From contig JAIQGG010000009.1 of the NCBI GenBank assembly GCA_020072785.1, positions 1 through 64,000 on the forward strand: a stretch of DNA of 64,000 bases. The letters run 5' to 3'. Shown piece after piece: positions 41,750 through 51,102 of this stretch. Both the position numbers and the translations under genes were made by a program. The notes under the pieces were generated by a model. The model searched no databases. It was not told the origin of the DNA and saw only the letters and a list, made by a program, of their open reading frames with translations. Position 1 is the first letter of the stretch. Every line of letters starts with the position of its first letter. This DNA comes from Terriglobia bacterium (GTDB lineage Bacteria > Acidobacteriota > Terriglobia > Acidiferrales > UBA7541).

Positions 41750-42164
41750 CAGATGTGGCCTCCTGCGAAGTTTCGCGGTATCTCAAATGCTCATCGGCGA
41801 TGGGTGATTCCGCAAACGAAGAAGCTCTTTTTCGATTCTAGTGATGCTTTCTGCGCTTGAGCAACAGTTATTAGGAATGCGTTGTCGTTAAGTGAAGACC
41901 ATCGGAGCTACAGAAACAAGAAATCCGCGAGGGATGGTTTACATAGGCATGTGAACGCGTGAAACAAGCAGCGGGTGGGTTGTTTTTACGTGCGTACAGC
42001 TCAGTGCCGGACGCTCCGAAATCTGCGGGGGTACCGGAGTGATTGACAATCTCCCTACTACGTCTATATAGTGCGGCCATTAATAGGATGTACAGACCGG
42101 GGTATCGGCATTATTGATTGATCTTTATAACGCTTCTTAAGCCGATACGAAATGGACCAGAGGT
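41750..42164. other. Intergenic region, no gene seen
   Basis: About 400 bases of low-GC sequence between the divergent DUF3050 and CHASE3 genes. It should hold both promoters, but I see no convincing promoter pair. Confidence 0.4.
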
Positions 42165-42656
42165 TTGCAATCATCCGTTCGGGCACGGACAGGGACCAGT
42201 TTAACCCTTACTTGCGCAATCGTGACCTGCCTTGCGCTTGTCTGGTATTCAAATATCCGCGCTTCCGTCGAAAACAGCCGCTGGGTAGGACAGACGGATG
42301 ATGTCCTCCTGGAAATCAGCGGAACTCTGCCGGCAATTGCGGATGCCGAAAGAACAAGCCACGGGTACATCATCACCGGTGAGGACTCCCGCCTAGAAAG
42401 CTTTCAATCTGCTCTTTCCCACGTAACGGAACATCTAGACAACCTGAAACGGCTGATCTCAGACAACCCGCGCCAACAAGAACGTGTTACTGCGATACAG
42501 CCTCGTATTGTCGGTCGACTCAAGTTGCTTCAAGAAGCCTCGATCTTGAAGCTCTCGGACGGCATGCCAGCATTAACCTGGCCCCGCTGGCTGCGAGAAT
42601 CCGAGGCATCCGCGATCAGGGGCGTACTGCTGCCGATTGAGATTGCCGTTCGCTGA
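42165..42656 (+). pseudogene. CHASE3-domain sensor fragment
   Basis: 163 codons. One N-terminal membrane helix (SLTLTCAIVTCLALVWYS) precedes a CHASE3 sensory domain (VLLEISGTLPAIADAERTSH, GYIITGEDSRLESFQSAL). The protein stops where a second helix and kinase domain should begin, so it looks like the 5' remnant of a sensor kinase. The last 35 residues are unrelated to CHASE3. A TTG start is assumed. Confidence 0.65.
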
Positions 42657-42689
42657 CTTCGTAACCCTGGCTCTGTGAGGAGGAGGTAA

Positions 42690-44336
42690 ATGACTGGATT
42701 CGAACAACCAGCAAAACCCCTCATGCCCTCCGAGTTTCGGCAGCTCGCCGACCTTGGCCGGTCGCTACTGGGGGCGTGGGATACGGAATGGAGAGGAATC
42801 GAGCAGCAGATCCACACTGCCGGACACGGAATGCTCTGCCGGGAGGGCTGCGTGCCCTGTTGCTACGCTCGCCGATTCTGCTCTCTTCCCGAAGCAGCGG
42901 TTATTATCGACCACATCGTGACGCGCTTCCCTGCCGGAATGCAGGAAGATCTTCGCTTGCGCGTTGAGTCCGTCGCTTCGTCTCTCCGCAGGCTCCGCGA
43001 GGATGGTCTATGTGATTCCGATGGAGCCTTCTTTCGCGCGGGCGGCCTTCAATGTCCTTTCTTGGAGGACGGACATTGCCAGATTTACTCGGTCAGGCCC
43101 ATCGAGTGCAGGGCCGTTTATAAGACCATCGGGCAAGACGCCTTGGATTGCCGCCGCTGTTCGCTCTCGGAACAGCGCGGGCCAGGGTACGCGATGCTGC
43201 AGCAATTCCGCAACAAAGCGCAAGAAAGTGAAACAGCGGGTGGCCTCGCGCGCGATCCCTCACAGCCCCGGTTCTTGGCGGAGGCCCTAAGCGAGTTGTG
43301 GACTCGGGACGCGCCCAGTGGATTTGCGTTTTTCACCAAGGACAGCCTGCGCACCCGGCTGGCCACCCGTGGCAGCTTCTGCGACCAAACATGGCAGGAC
43401 GACCGGCAAGATTACCAATCGCTTTCGGCACGACTATCGTTTCCTGAAGAGGGCGATTACGACGGCGACTTAACGGTGATACGAGAGGGACTCGACATAC
43501 ACGCGCTGTATGGCCGGCGTGTCGTCATGCCGGATGCGCCAGCGATCTTCTCGTTGTACAAGCGCCTCCCCGGCTGCCAGTTCGACTGGTCGGAGCGAAA
43601 GTTTCGATGGGAAGAGAAGCGCACTGCGGGGTTGCCCTATTCGGACTGTTGGCCAGGCGGGCTTCAAAAGCGCATGATGCTGTGGGAGGCCGCCAAACGA
43701 TCTCGAGGCAAGATGCTTTGCGTAGGCCTCGGCCTTGGTATCTTCCCGCAGTTCGCGTTGTCATTCCCAAGGGTCGAATCTGTCCACGTCGTGGAGCCGG
43801 ATCCCTTCGTCGTCAAGCTGGTGGCCGAAGCATGGTCGAAGCATGCCTGGCCGGGTGTTGAGCGCTGTGCGATCAGAAGAGGAAGCGTCGAGGAGCACCT
43901 CGCGGAAACCATCGAAAAATACGACACGGTTTGCTTCGACACCGGGAACGTGATTGACTTCGAATACCTGCCTCATTGGAACGAGTTGACGGCCCGGGCG
44001 GAAAGAGTGTTGGCTCCCAACGGCGAGGTTCTCGTGGTGGCCCGCGACCTCATGGTGCGCAATTTCCTCCGGACTGCTGTGCGTGTCGTTGAGCAACGCA
44101 CAAAGTACCTCGCTGCGGACCCCGCGGAAATGGAGAGCACTGCCAAAGGGCATCCCCTGCTGTACAGCGTTGTTTCCTGGCTGAGACAGCATCCCGATTG
44201 CAGTGACGAACAACTCCTGACGGAGGCATATCACCTGGCGACCAGCTTGAGGCGAGAAATGGGCCCGTGGTCCTGGGGTGAACCTCACACTTCTGGGAAC
44301 AAGTATGGGAACAAAACCCTCCCAAACACCGTGTAA
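42690..44336 (+). CDS. YkgJ-type cysteine-cluster protein fused to a methyltransferase domain
   Basis: A 548-residue fusion. Residues about 1-200 are a YkgJ/CxxCxxCC zinc- or iron-binding domain: CREGCVPCCYARRF near residue 50, CPFLEDGHCQIYSVRPIECR (about 115-135) and DCRRC. The middle (about 230-330) is unrecognised. Residues about 340-480 form a Rossmann SAM-binding domain (MLCVGLGLGIFPQFALSF, VHVVEPDPFVVKLVAEAW, YDTVCFDTGN) like spermidine-synthase-type methyltransferases. GAGGAGG precedes the ATG. The cysteine domain may bind the metal or the substrate being modified. It ends 62 bases before the right attachment site. Confidence 0.8.
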   Translation: MTGFEQPAKPLMPSEFRQLADLGRSLLGAWDTEWRGIEQQIHTAGHGMLCREGCVPCCYARRFCSLPEAAVIIDHIVTRFPAGMQEDLRLRVESVASSLRRLREDGLCDSDGAFFRAGGLQCPFLEDGHCQIYSVRPIECRAVYKTIGQDALDCRRCSLSEQRGPGYAMLQQFRNKAQESETAGGLARDPSQPRFLAEALSELWTRDAPSGFAFFTKDSLRTRLATRGSFCDQTWQDDRQDYQSLSARLSFPEEGDYDGDLTVIREGLDIHALYGRRVVMPDAPAIFSLYKRLPGCQFDWSERKFRWEEKRTAGLPYSDCWPGGLQKRMMLWEAAKRSRGKMLCVGLGLGIFPQFALSFPRVESVHVVEPDPFVVKLVAEAWSKHAWPGVERCAIRRGSVEEHLAETIEKYDTVCFDTGNVIDFEYLPHWNELTARAERVLAPNGEVLVVARDLMVRNFLRTAVRVVEQRTKYLAADPAEMESTAKGHPLLYSVVSWLRQHPDCSDEQLLTEAYHLATSLRREMGPWSWGEPHTSGNKYGNKTLPNTV

Positions 44337-44397
44337 AACCATGTTACATCACGCAGGGAAATGCTAGAAAAGCCAACTACATAGCGTTTCTGGAATG

Positions 44398-44442
44398 ATC
44401 AGCGGGTTGCAGGTTCGAGTCCTGCCCGGCTCACCACTGATT
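44398..44442 (+). repeat. Right attachment site: 45-bp copy of the tRNA-Lys 3' end
   Basis: Identical over 45 bases to 24740-24784 inside tRNA-Lys. The acceptor 5' half is absent, so this is not a tRNA gene. It marks the right end of the 19.66-kb element, or the boundary between two elements inserted one after the other. Confidence 0.92.
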
Positions 44443-44475
44443 CCTAACTTTCCGAAATACAACTAATTAGATTTT

Positions 44476-44820
44476 TCAGTCTTCGCGTGTTCCCTCCGAA
44501 TTCAGAACACTTGAGAACAAAACTCCCGCTACCCGCTCCACTGCCCGCCTTTGTGATTTCGGGATCGCATGCGAGTACGTGTTGAGCGTTGGTCCAAGAT
44601 CCGAGTGGCCCAGCAACGCCTGAGCAGTCTTGATCGATTCCCCCACTTCTGCGAGCAGCGTCGCATGTGTATGCCGGAACAAATGCCAGGAAACATGTGG
44701 CTGTTTGATCCGATCACACGCGGGCGCAAGCACACGGAAGTTTGGGCCACTTCGATCGTATTTTGCAATAGATCGATCCGTTTCCAGCGTACAGCCTCGT
44801 AGCTAGGATACTGGGCCATT
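44476..44820 (-). pseudogene. Tyrosine recombinase remnant with frameshift
   Basis: Minus-strand integrase 3' part. An upstream stretch in one frame reads AVRWKRIDLLQNTIEVAQT. After a frame change the C-terminal catalytic region continues with WHLFRHTHATLLAEVGESIK, GHSD and NTYSHAIPKSQRRAVERVA, so Arg, His and Tyr of the active site are present, but the N-terminus is missing and the frame is broken. Its tail is nearly the same as the remnant beside the left site. Two related integrases imply two insertions at the same tRNA. Confidence 0.8.
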
Positions 44821-44884
44821 CGTCGGTCAGTATTGTGCACACTTACGCGAAAGTCGTAGACCGGCGCTCAGCCCTTCTCGTAAT

Positions 44885-45130
44885 TCACTTCAATCCGAAG
44901 CTGAAATTAATGCTGCTCCCGTCGTTCAGCTGGATGCGGAAGACATAAGTCTGGTTCGCAGCTAGATTCGCCGTGCTGATGTTGAAAATCCACTGCTGAC
45001 CGGAAGAATCCCAGCGGAACGCGGTATCCGCAGTAGTCGAACTGACCGTTTCTTCAACGTCCGTCGGCGTTCCGCTGACAATCTGCACCAGCAGGAAGCT
45101 TGCTACCACGCCGGGGGTCCCGATTCGCAA
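44885..45130 (-). pseudogene. PxKF-domain protein fragment
   Basis: The last 65 or so residues of a secreted surface protein with a PxKF-type C-terminal domain (AFRWDSSGQQWIFNISTANL, YVFRIQLNDGSSINFSFGL, stop). No full-length protein extends upstream; at about 45120 the sequence changes to an unrelated fragment. Likely debris of an earlier rearrangement. Confidence 0.6.
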
Positions 45131-45489
45131 GGGCGATACCGGGCGCGCGCTCGATTCTTACAAGAAATCCCTTGCCATTCGCCTGGCTCTCTTCCGGAAA
45201 GATCCCGCCAATGAAGGGCTTCGGTTCAGGGTTGCGGATTGCCAGGCGGAGATTGGGAAAGCGTACGCAAGCATGGCGGAGCGCTCAACGGAGGCCCGGC
45301 GACCAATTGAAATTTTGCCGCGAAGCGAAGACCTGGATGCAGAAGGCCTTACCCGTGTTCCGGCAGAGGGAAGCGCAAGGCAAGCTTGCGGCTGGGGAAG
45401 TGGGAACACCCGAAACTTTGGCGCAGAAAATCAAAAACTGCGATCGCACCCTCGGGCGCCTGAGCGGCTTAGATTCTCAGCGCCATTAA
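45121..45489 (+). pseudogene. Frameshifted C-terminal remnant of a TPR/serine-threonine kinase-type protein
   Basis: Two frames together read GDTGRALDSYKKSLAIRLAL, FRVADCQAEIGKAYASMAE and then, after a shift near 45300, AKTWMQKALPVFRQREAQG and IKNCDRTLGRLSG. This is the TPR tail common in acidobacterial serine/threonine kinases. The kinase domain is absent. The interval 45490-45749 holds no recognisable gene. Confidence 0.55.
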
Positions 45490-45749
45490 TGCGTTGTTGA
45501 TGTTTTCAGACCTGCCGAGCAATCGCTGCGCGCTAAATTCAGTTGAACCAATCCAATCGCGCGGTTTGCGGCTGTGTGAGATAGACTGACCCAGAGCAAC
45601 AGTCTCCGGGTTCGAGGAAGCAACTCTCCCATGGCGGCGGACATCTTAGAGGCGGAAGCCCCGGACATTCTGAAGCCGGATGCGTGCGAAAGTTGCATTG
45701 TCTGGAATGGATTTTTGATATGGCTCTACCTCCGTCACGCTCGACAAGA

Positions 45750-48278
45750 ATGGACAAGGTGACTGCTTCCGCAATGGTGCGGCTTATGGCCGTCTGCCTT
45801 GCATTGCAGGTGGTTCTTAGTGTCCCGGTACGGGCCACGAATCAAGATCTCGGGCCGTCGATCCTCCTCCATATCAATGTCATTGACGAGAAGAATCAGC
45901 CGATAGAGGGCGCGCTTGGGGAAATCCGCCGCGAGGGAAAGCTCGTGGCGAGCCTGCCGACAGACAGAAACGGGAAGACGAGTCTCAGCGTTCCAGGTCC
46001 GGGAAGCTATCTCATCACGATCAGCAAAGAAGGTTACGTCAGCAACCAAATTACGGTAGAAATCCAGGCCAATCGTGACACTCCAGAGATGGACATCGTG
46101 CTGGCGAAACATGCTCTGAACCAGCAGAGCATCACGGTACAAGGGAAGATCACTGATCCGGTCGCGGAAAGCTCCAGTAGTCAGACGACCCTGGCGCCCA
46201 CAGAAGCCAAAGAGACGCCTGCGCGACCCGCAACGCTGACGGACGCTCTGCCGCTCATCCCGGGAATCGTGCGCGGCAAAGACGGCACGGTGAGAATCGC
46301 CGGCTACGGCGAAAACCACAGCGCGCTGCTCGTGAATTCCGTGGATGTGACCGACCCCGCCACGGGAAACTTCGGACTGAGCGTGCCCATCGATAGCGTG
46401 GAAACAATCGCCGTCTCGGAGATGCCCTACCTGGCGCAATACGGAAAATTCACGGCGGGGGTTGTCACAGCAGAAACGCGAAGGGGAGGGGACAAGTGGG
46501 AGTTCAGCCTGAATGACCCGCTCCCAGAATTTCGAATCCGGAGTGGACACCTCGTGGGGCTGAAAACGGCGACCCCGCGACTGAACTTCAGTGGTCCCTT
46601 GATTGCCAACCGGCTCTATTTCCTGGAGGGTGCGGAGTACGTGCTCAAGAAGCAGGAGGTGCGGACGCTGCCTTTCCCAGTGAATGAAACACGATCCACA
46701 GCGATCAATTCGTTCACGCAGGCGGATTGGATCGTTTCGTCCACTCAGGTGCTTACCCTCAGTTACCATTTCGCGCCGCATTCCGTGCGGTATGCGGGAC
46801 TGGACTTTTTCAATCCGCAGCCCGTCACACCTAATGCCAATTTTCATGAGTCCACCGGCGCGATTCTTGACCGGCTGTTGATTGCCGGTGGCGTGCTGCA
46901 AAGCACATTCGCCGTTACGCGCATCAAGAGCGAGGTGCAACCGCAAGGCCCGGCAGAGATGATCCTGAATCCGGCAGGGAATCAGGGGAGTTACTTCAGC
47001 CGGCAAGATCGCGACGCCACACGATTTGCATGGATAGAAAACTGGACGCTGCCGAAGCTGCATTTTGGCGGAGAACACACGCTGCAAATCGGTTCGTTGC
47101 TGGGGCACAGTGAAAACGAAGGCCAGTTCTCGGGCAGCCCGGTGCAGATTCAAGATGCCAGTGGACACCTGTTGCAGCGAGTCGTCTTCAGCGGCGGCAG
47201 CAGGTTCGCACTTTCCGACACGGAACCGGCGCTGTACGCGCAGGATCATTGGGTTTTGAGTCCGCGCCTTGCCCTGGAGGCCGGGATTCGCGTCGAAGGG
47301 CAGACCATCAGCCATACCACGCGCACAGCGCCGCGCCTGGGTTTCGTGTGGACCCCGTACCGGGACGGAAAGACGGTGGTGCGCGGCGGAGCTGGCGTGT
47401 TCTACGACTCCGTGCCGCTGAATGTCTATGCCTTCAGCAGTTATCCCCTGCAGACCGTTACTTCGTACGGCCCTTCCGGCGAGATTCTTGGGAATCCGAT
47501 CCAGTACCTCAACATCACGGAGGAGAAGGCGCAATCGAAGTTCCCGTTCGTGGACCGATCGCGGACCAGCGGGAACTTTGCTCCGTATAGCCTGGCATGG
47601 AATGTCGAGGTGGAACGCCCGGTAACGCGCCTGGTGACCTTGCGGGTGAAGTACCTGCAGAGCGTGGCGCAAGATCTGATTTCGATCCAGCCCGAAATCA
47701 TTCAGAACCAAAACGCTCTCGTACTGGGCTCGAGGGGGACTGCACGGACGCGCCAGTATGAGTTCACTGCCCGAATAGGCGGCGAAGGACGGCGGCAGTT
47801 CTTCCTGTCGTACGTCCGGCAATTCGCACGCGGAAACATCAGCGATGCAAATGAATTTCTGGGAGATATCCCTTTTCCCATCGTGCGGCAGAACCTGCTC
47901 GCGAGCTTGCCCAGTGAAATTCCCAATCGTTTTATATTCTGGGGAACGTATGCCCTGCCACGGAAGGTGCGGATAATACCGCACATGGAACTGCGGAATG
48001 GCTTTCCTTACCAGCCGACGGATGTGTACCAGCAATACGTCACACAAAGCTCCGGGGCGCAGGACCGATTTCCGTATTACTTTTCATTTGACCTGCGAGG
48101 GTCTAAAGATCTTCAGGTCTCACCCAAATATGCAGTCCGGCTCTCTGCAACCGTTCAGAATCTGACGAATCACTTCAATCCTCTGGAAGTGCATTCGAAT
48201 GTGGCAGACCCGCGATATGGCATCTTCTTCGGAAATATCCACCGCAGGGTCTTGCTCGATTTTGACGTTCTATTCTGA
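45750..48278 (+). CDS. TonB-dependent receptor, Oar-like, with carboxypeptidase-regulatory-like domain
   Basis: About 842 residues. A signal peptide (MVRLMAVCLALQVVLSVPVR) precedes a CarboxypepD_reg-like fold (about 30-120; INVIDEKNQPIEGALGEIRR, GSYLITISKEGYVSNQ). A plug domain (about 155-260; LPLIPGIVRGKDGTVRIAGY) and a long beta-barrel follow, ending in LLDFDVLF with a terminal Phe as in outer-membrane proteins. No TonB box could be pinned down. The start is uncertain (ATG 45720 or 45750). It takes up or displays an unknown substrate and lies alone, converging with the his operon. Confidence 0.82.
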   Translation: MDKVTASAMVRLMAVCLALQVVLSVPVRATNQDLGPSILLHINVIDEKNQPIEGALGEIRREGKLVASLPTDRNGKTSLSVPGPGSYLITISKEGYVSNQITVEIQANRDTPEMDIVLAKHALNQQSITVQGKITDPVAESSSSQTTLAPTEAKETPARPATLTDALPLIPGIVRGKDGTVRIAGYGENHSALLVNSVDVTDPATGNFGLSVPIDSVETIAVSEMPYLAQYGKFTAGVVTAETRRGGDKWEFSLNDPLPEFRIRSGHLVGLKTATPRLNFSGPLIANRLYFLEGAEYVLKKQEVRTLPFPVNETRSTAINSFTQADWIVSSTQVLTLSYHFAPHSVRYAGLDFFNPQPVTPNANFHESTGAILDRLLIAGGVLQSTFAVTRIKSEVQPQGPAEMILNPAGNQGSYFSRQDRDATRFAWIENWTLPKLHFGGEHTLQIGSLLGHSENEGQFSGSPVQIQDASGHLLQRVVFSGGSRFALSDTEPALYAQDHWVLSPRLALEAGIRVEGQTISHTTRTAPRLGFVWTPYRDGKTVVRGGAGVFYDSVPLNVYAFSSYPLQTVTSYGPSGEILGNPIQYLNITEEKAQSKFPFVDRSRTSGNFAPYSLAWNVEVERPVTRLVTLRVKYLQSVAQDLISIQPEIIQNQNALVLGSRGTARTRQYEFTARIGGEGRRQFFLSYVRQFARGNISDANEFLGDIPFPIVRQNLLASLPSEIPNRFIFWGTYALPRKVRIIPHMELRNGFPYQPTDVYQQYVTQSSGAQDRFPYYFSFDLRGSKDLQVSPKYAVRLSATVQNLTNHFNPLEVHSNVADPRYGIFFGNIHRRVLLDFDVLF

Positions 48279-48297
48279 GGAGTCCTTGCGGCAGAAG

Positions 48298-48320
48298 AAA
48301 AAGCCAAGCCCCGGCCTGGC
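48298..48320 (-). terminator. Intrinsic terminator of the his operon
   Basis: On the minus strand GCCAGGC-CGGG-GCTTGGC forms a 7-bp stem with one G-U pair, followed by five U. It is 66 bases beyond the hisA stop. Confidence 0.65.
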
Positions 48321-48385
48321 AAATCATCAGGAAGGCCAGCTCGTCCGGATAGAGCCGGATATTGCAGCGGATGGTCTCCGGGGAA

Positions 48386-49075
48386 TTAGCGCAGGCGATT
48401 CTTATAGACGGCCATGCCCACGGCAGCGTCCATGCCCATCTTTGCGAGGGCGGCGATTTCACGGCGCGTCTTGATTCCCCCCGCGGCGATGATGGGATGG
48501 GTGGTAACGCCGCGCAGTTTGCGAAACCATTTGAGATTCACTCCGCTCATCGTGCCTTCGCGGTCCACGTCCGTGCAAAGAAATCCGCCACAGAAGGGTT
48601 CGAGTTCCGGCATGAGGCTTTCCGCGCGCAGCGCCAAGCCCTTCCGCCATCCGTGAATCGTGATGTGTCCCTTTTTTGTATCCAGCGCCACAAGGATGCG
48701 CTTGCGATCCACTTTTTTTGCAAGCTGCCGGAAAAAGGGCGCGTTGACCTGGCCACGAGCAAACGCCGAGCTGCCGATGATCACCTGCGCTGCGCCCCAG
48801 CCAATCACTTCCGCGGCTCTGGCAACCGTGCGAATTCCGCCGCCGACCCGCACCTTCATTCCATACTTCTTTTTCGCCTGCGAGCAGAGGTCGTGCACGA
48901 GGCGGTTATTGGCGCCTTTGCCCATTGCGGCATCCAGATCGATGATGTGCAGCCAGGGATAGTTCTGGAATTTACTGAGCAGGCCAAACACATCCGCGAC
49001 GGCCAGCTCGCGCCTTCGTCCCTGCACAAGCTGCACCGCTTGTCCGTTCTGCAGATCGATGCAAGGGATCAGCAT
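48386..49075 (-). CDS. hisA: Phosphoribosylformimino-AICAR-phosphate isomerase HisA
   Basis: A 229-residue (beta/alpha)8 barrel that isomerises ProFAR to PRFAR. The first catalytic Asp is in IPCIDLQNGQAVQLVQG and the second in ILVALDTKKG; phosphate loops are VGGGIRT and AAGGIKT. It overlaps hisF by 7 bases and is the last gene of the operon. It is slightly short for the family. Confidence 0.93.
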   Translation of the reverse strand: MLIPCIDLQNGQAVQLVQGRRRELAVADVFGLLSKFQNYPWLHIIDLDAAMGKGANNRLVHDLCSQAKKKYGMKVRVGGGIRTVARAAEVIGWGAAQVIIGSSAFARGQVNAPFFRQLAKKVDRKRILVALDTKKGHITIHGWRKGLALRAESLMPELEPFCGGFLCTDVDREGTMSGVNLKWFRKLRGVTTHPIIAAGGIKTRREIAALAKMGMDAAVGMAVYKNRLR

Positions 49076-49833
49076 GGCAGGCGCACCTCGACTCCGCGCG
49101 CCGCAAGAAACTGTTTTAATTCGCGAATGGGCTGCGATTGGTCATGGAAAATCGAGGCGGCCAGCGCCGCATCTGCCGCGCCTTCGTTAAAGATTTCCAC
49201 AAAATGCTCCGGCAATTTTGCGCCGCCCGAGGCAATGACCGGCACGGAGACCGCCCGGGAGATTCTTGCGGTGAGTGTGGTGTCGAAACCGCTTTGTGTG
49301 CCGTCGCGATCCACCGACGTCAGCAGGATTTCCCCCGCGCCCCGCGCAACGCCTTCCCGCGCCCAGACGATGGCGTCGCGCCCGGAAGATTCCCGCCCTC
49401 CGCGCACCATGACATCCCAGGAACCGGCTTTGCGCTTGGCGTCGATGGCCAGAACCACGGCCTGCGCCCCGAATTCACGCGAAAGCTCGGAGAGCAGCTC
49501 CGGGCGCTGCACGGCGGCGGTATTGACGGTGACCTTGTCGGCACCCGCGCGCACGACCGCGCGGGCATCCTCGAGGGTGCGAATGCCGCCACCTGCGGTC
49601 AAGGGAATGGCCAGCTCCGCCGCCACGCGGCGGATCGTCTCAAGGAAGGTTGGACGCCGGTCACGCGACGCCGCAATGTCCAGCACCACTAGTTCATCGG
49701 CGCCTTCCGCGTTGTAGCGAGCCGCCAGCTCGACGGGGTCGCCGGCATCGCGGAGGCCGGCAAAATTGACGCCTTTGACCACGCGTGCGCCGTCCGTATC
49801 GAGGCAGGGAAGGATTCTGCGTGCCAGGCTCAT
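49069..49833 (-). CDS. hisF: Imidazole glycerol phosphate synthase, cyclase subunit HisF
   Basis: A 254-residue barrel that cyclises PRFAR with ammonia from HisH. The catalytic Asp residues are in ILPCLDTDGARVVKGVNF and VLAIDAKRKAG; phosphate loops are LTAGGGIRTLEDA and IASGGAK. The ATG at 49833 overlaps the hisH stop (ATGA). The long upstream frame is a shadow of hisH. Confidence 0.95.
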   Translation of the reverse strand: MSLARRILPCLDTDGARVVKGVNFAGLRDAGDPVELAARYNAEGADELVVLDIAASRDRRPTFLETIRRVAAELAIPLTAGGGIRTLEDARAVVRAGADKVTVNTAAVQRPELLSELSREFGAQAVVLAIDAKRKAGSWDVMVRGGRESSGRDAIVWAREGVARGAGEILLTSVDRDGTQSGFDTTLTARISRAVSVPVIASGGAKLPEHFVEIFNEGAADAALAASIFHDQSQPIRELKQFLAARGVEVRLPC

Positions 49834-50435
49834 GCCGCCATCCTCAGGAAGTTCTGCAGGACGCGGGCCCCGGCCTCGCTGCTTTTTTCCGGGTGAAACT
49901 GCACCGCGCAAAGATTGTGCTTTTCCAGAGCCGCCACAAAGTCCGTTCCGTGCGTGCAGGTCGCCACCACATCCGCGTCCGCGCTTGCGGCGGCATAAGA
50001 ATGAGCAAAATAAAAGTAAGAGCTGGGGCCGATTCCTTCGAGCAGCCGGGATTCGCGGCGCTGCTGCACCTGGTTCCAGCCCATGTGCGGGAGCTTGACG
50101 GTGCCCGGCAGGGAGCGCACGTGCCCGGGCAGCAAGTTCAGGCCGGCCAGTTCGGGCGCTTCCTCGCTGGATTCGTAGAGCGCCTGGAGTCCGAGGCAAA
50201 TCCCCAGAAACGGCACGCCGCGGCCGATCGCTTCGGTTAGAGGGCCGCGCAGTCCCCGCTCATCCAGCGCGCGGATCAGCGCCGCATAATGGCCGACACC
50301 GGGCAACAACAGCGCCGCGGCTTTCGAAATGCCATCCGGCGAGCTGGTGCGCTCGGAAGCGGTATCCAGGCGCTGCAAGGCGCGCTCGACGGATGGAACA
50401 TTTCCCGCGCCGTAATCCACGAGTGTCACCTTCAT
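49830..50435 (-). CDS. hisH: Imidazole glycerol phosphate synthase, glutamine amidotransferase subunit HisH
   Basis: A 201-residue class I glutaminase. The nucleophile Cys is in FLGICLGLQALYE and the His/Glu pair in VQFHPEKSS. VDYGAGNVPSVERAL at the N-terminus is typical. The start at 50435 gives MKVTLVDYGAG. It starts one base after the hisB stop. Confidence 0.95.
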   Translation of the reverse strand: MKVTLVDYGAGNVPSVERALQRLDTASERTSSPDGISKAAALLLPGVGHYAALIRALDERGLRGPLTEAIGRGVPFLGICLGLQALYESSEEAPELAGLNLLPGHVRSLPGTVKLPHMGWNQVQQRRESRLLEGIGPSSYFYFAHSYAAASADADVVATCTHGTDFVAALEKHNLCAVQFHPEKSSEAGARVLQNFLRMAA

Positions 50436-50436
50436 G

Positions 50437-51027
50437 TCAGAGCAACCCCTTCGTGCTGGGCAGCACACGGCGCAAGCGCCTGTCCCGGGACACCGCGAAG
50501 CGCAGCGCTCGCGCGAAGGCCTTGAACATGGCCTCGACCTGGTGGTGCGACGATCGTCCGTAGAGCGCGCGGAGATGGACGTTGGCCCGCGCCGCCTGTG
50601 CGAAGCCCTGGAAAAAATCCTCCACCAGTTCGGTTTGAAAATCTCCGACCCGTGCCGCAGCGATCCGGCCCTTGACCACGCAGTAGGGCCGCCCGCCGAG
50701 GTCCACCGCGGCCGCCGCGAGAGTTTCGTCCATAGGCATCAGGAAATAGCCGGCGCGCAGAATTCCGCGCTTGGTCCGCAACGCCTGTAGCACCGCTTCG
50801 CCAAGAGCAATACCCGTGTCTTCCACGGTATGGTGCTGGTCCACGGCCAGATCGCCTTCTACGCGCAGATCCAGATCGAAGGCACCGTGCCGTGCCACCA
50901 GATCCAGCATGTGGTCGAAGAAACCGATGCCGGTCTTGACTCTCGCTTTTCCGCGTCCATCCAGATCCAAGCGCAGATGGATGTCTGTCTCGTTCGTTTT
51001 GCGATGAATCGTAGCCGTTCGTGGCAT
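50437..51027 (-). CDS. hisB: Imidazoleglycerol-phosphate dehydratase HisB
   Basis: A 196-residue monofunctional dehydratase with no phosphatase domain. The metal-binding repeats are [28 protein letters not shown] and [29 protein letters not shown] precedes the ATG at 51027. A 75-base gap separates it from hisC; that gap carries a CATTCCGAG repeat phrase. Confidence 0.95.
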   Translation of the reverse strand: MPRTATIHRKTNETDIHLRLDLDGRGKARVKTGIGFFDHMLDLVARHGAFDLDLRVEGDLAVDQHHTVEDTGIALGEAVLQALRTKRGILRAGYFLMPMDETLAAAAVDLGGRPYCVVKGRIAAARVGDFQTELVEDFFQGFAQAARANVHLRALYGRSSHHQVEAMFKAFARALRFAVSRDRRLRRVLPSTKGLL

Positions 51028-51102
51028 GCTCACCTCAAATTGTTCCGGTACGCTCGCGCCACCGTCATTCCGAGCCGGCGTGGGCGGGCGGAAAATCATC
51101 CT

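Noticed and set aside
44398-44442. Second tRNA-Lys gene
   Set aside because: Only the 3' part is present, with no 5' acceptor or D arm; it is an attachment copy.
45735-48047. 770-codon frame opposite the TonB-dependent receptor
   Set aside because: Antisense shadow; no signal or domain, while the plus strand encodes a complete receptor.
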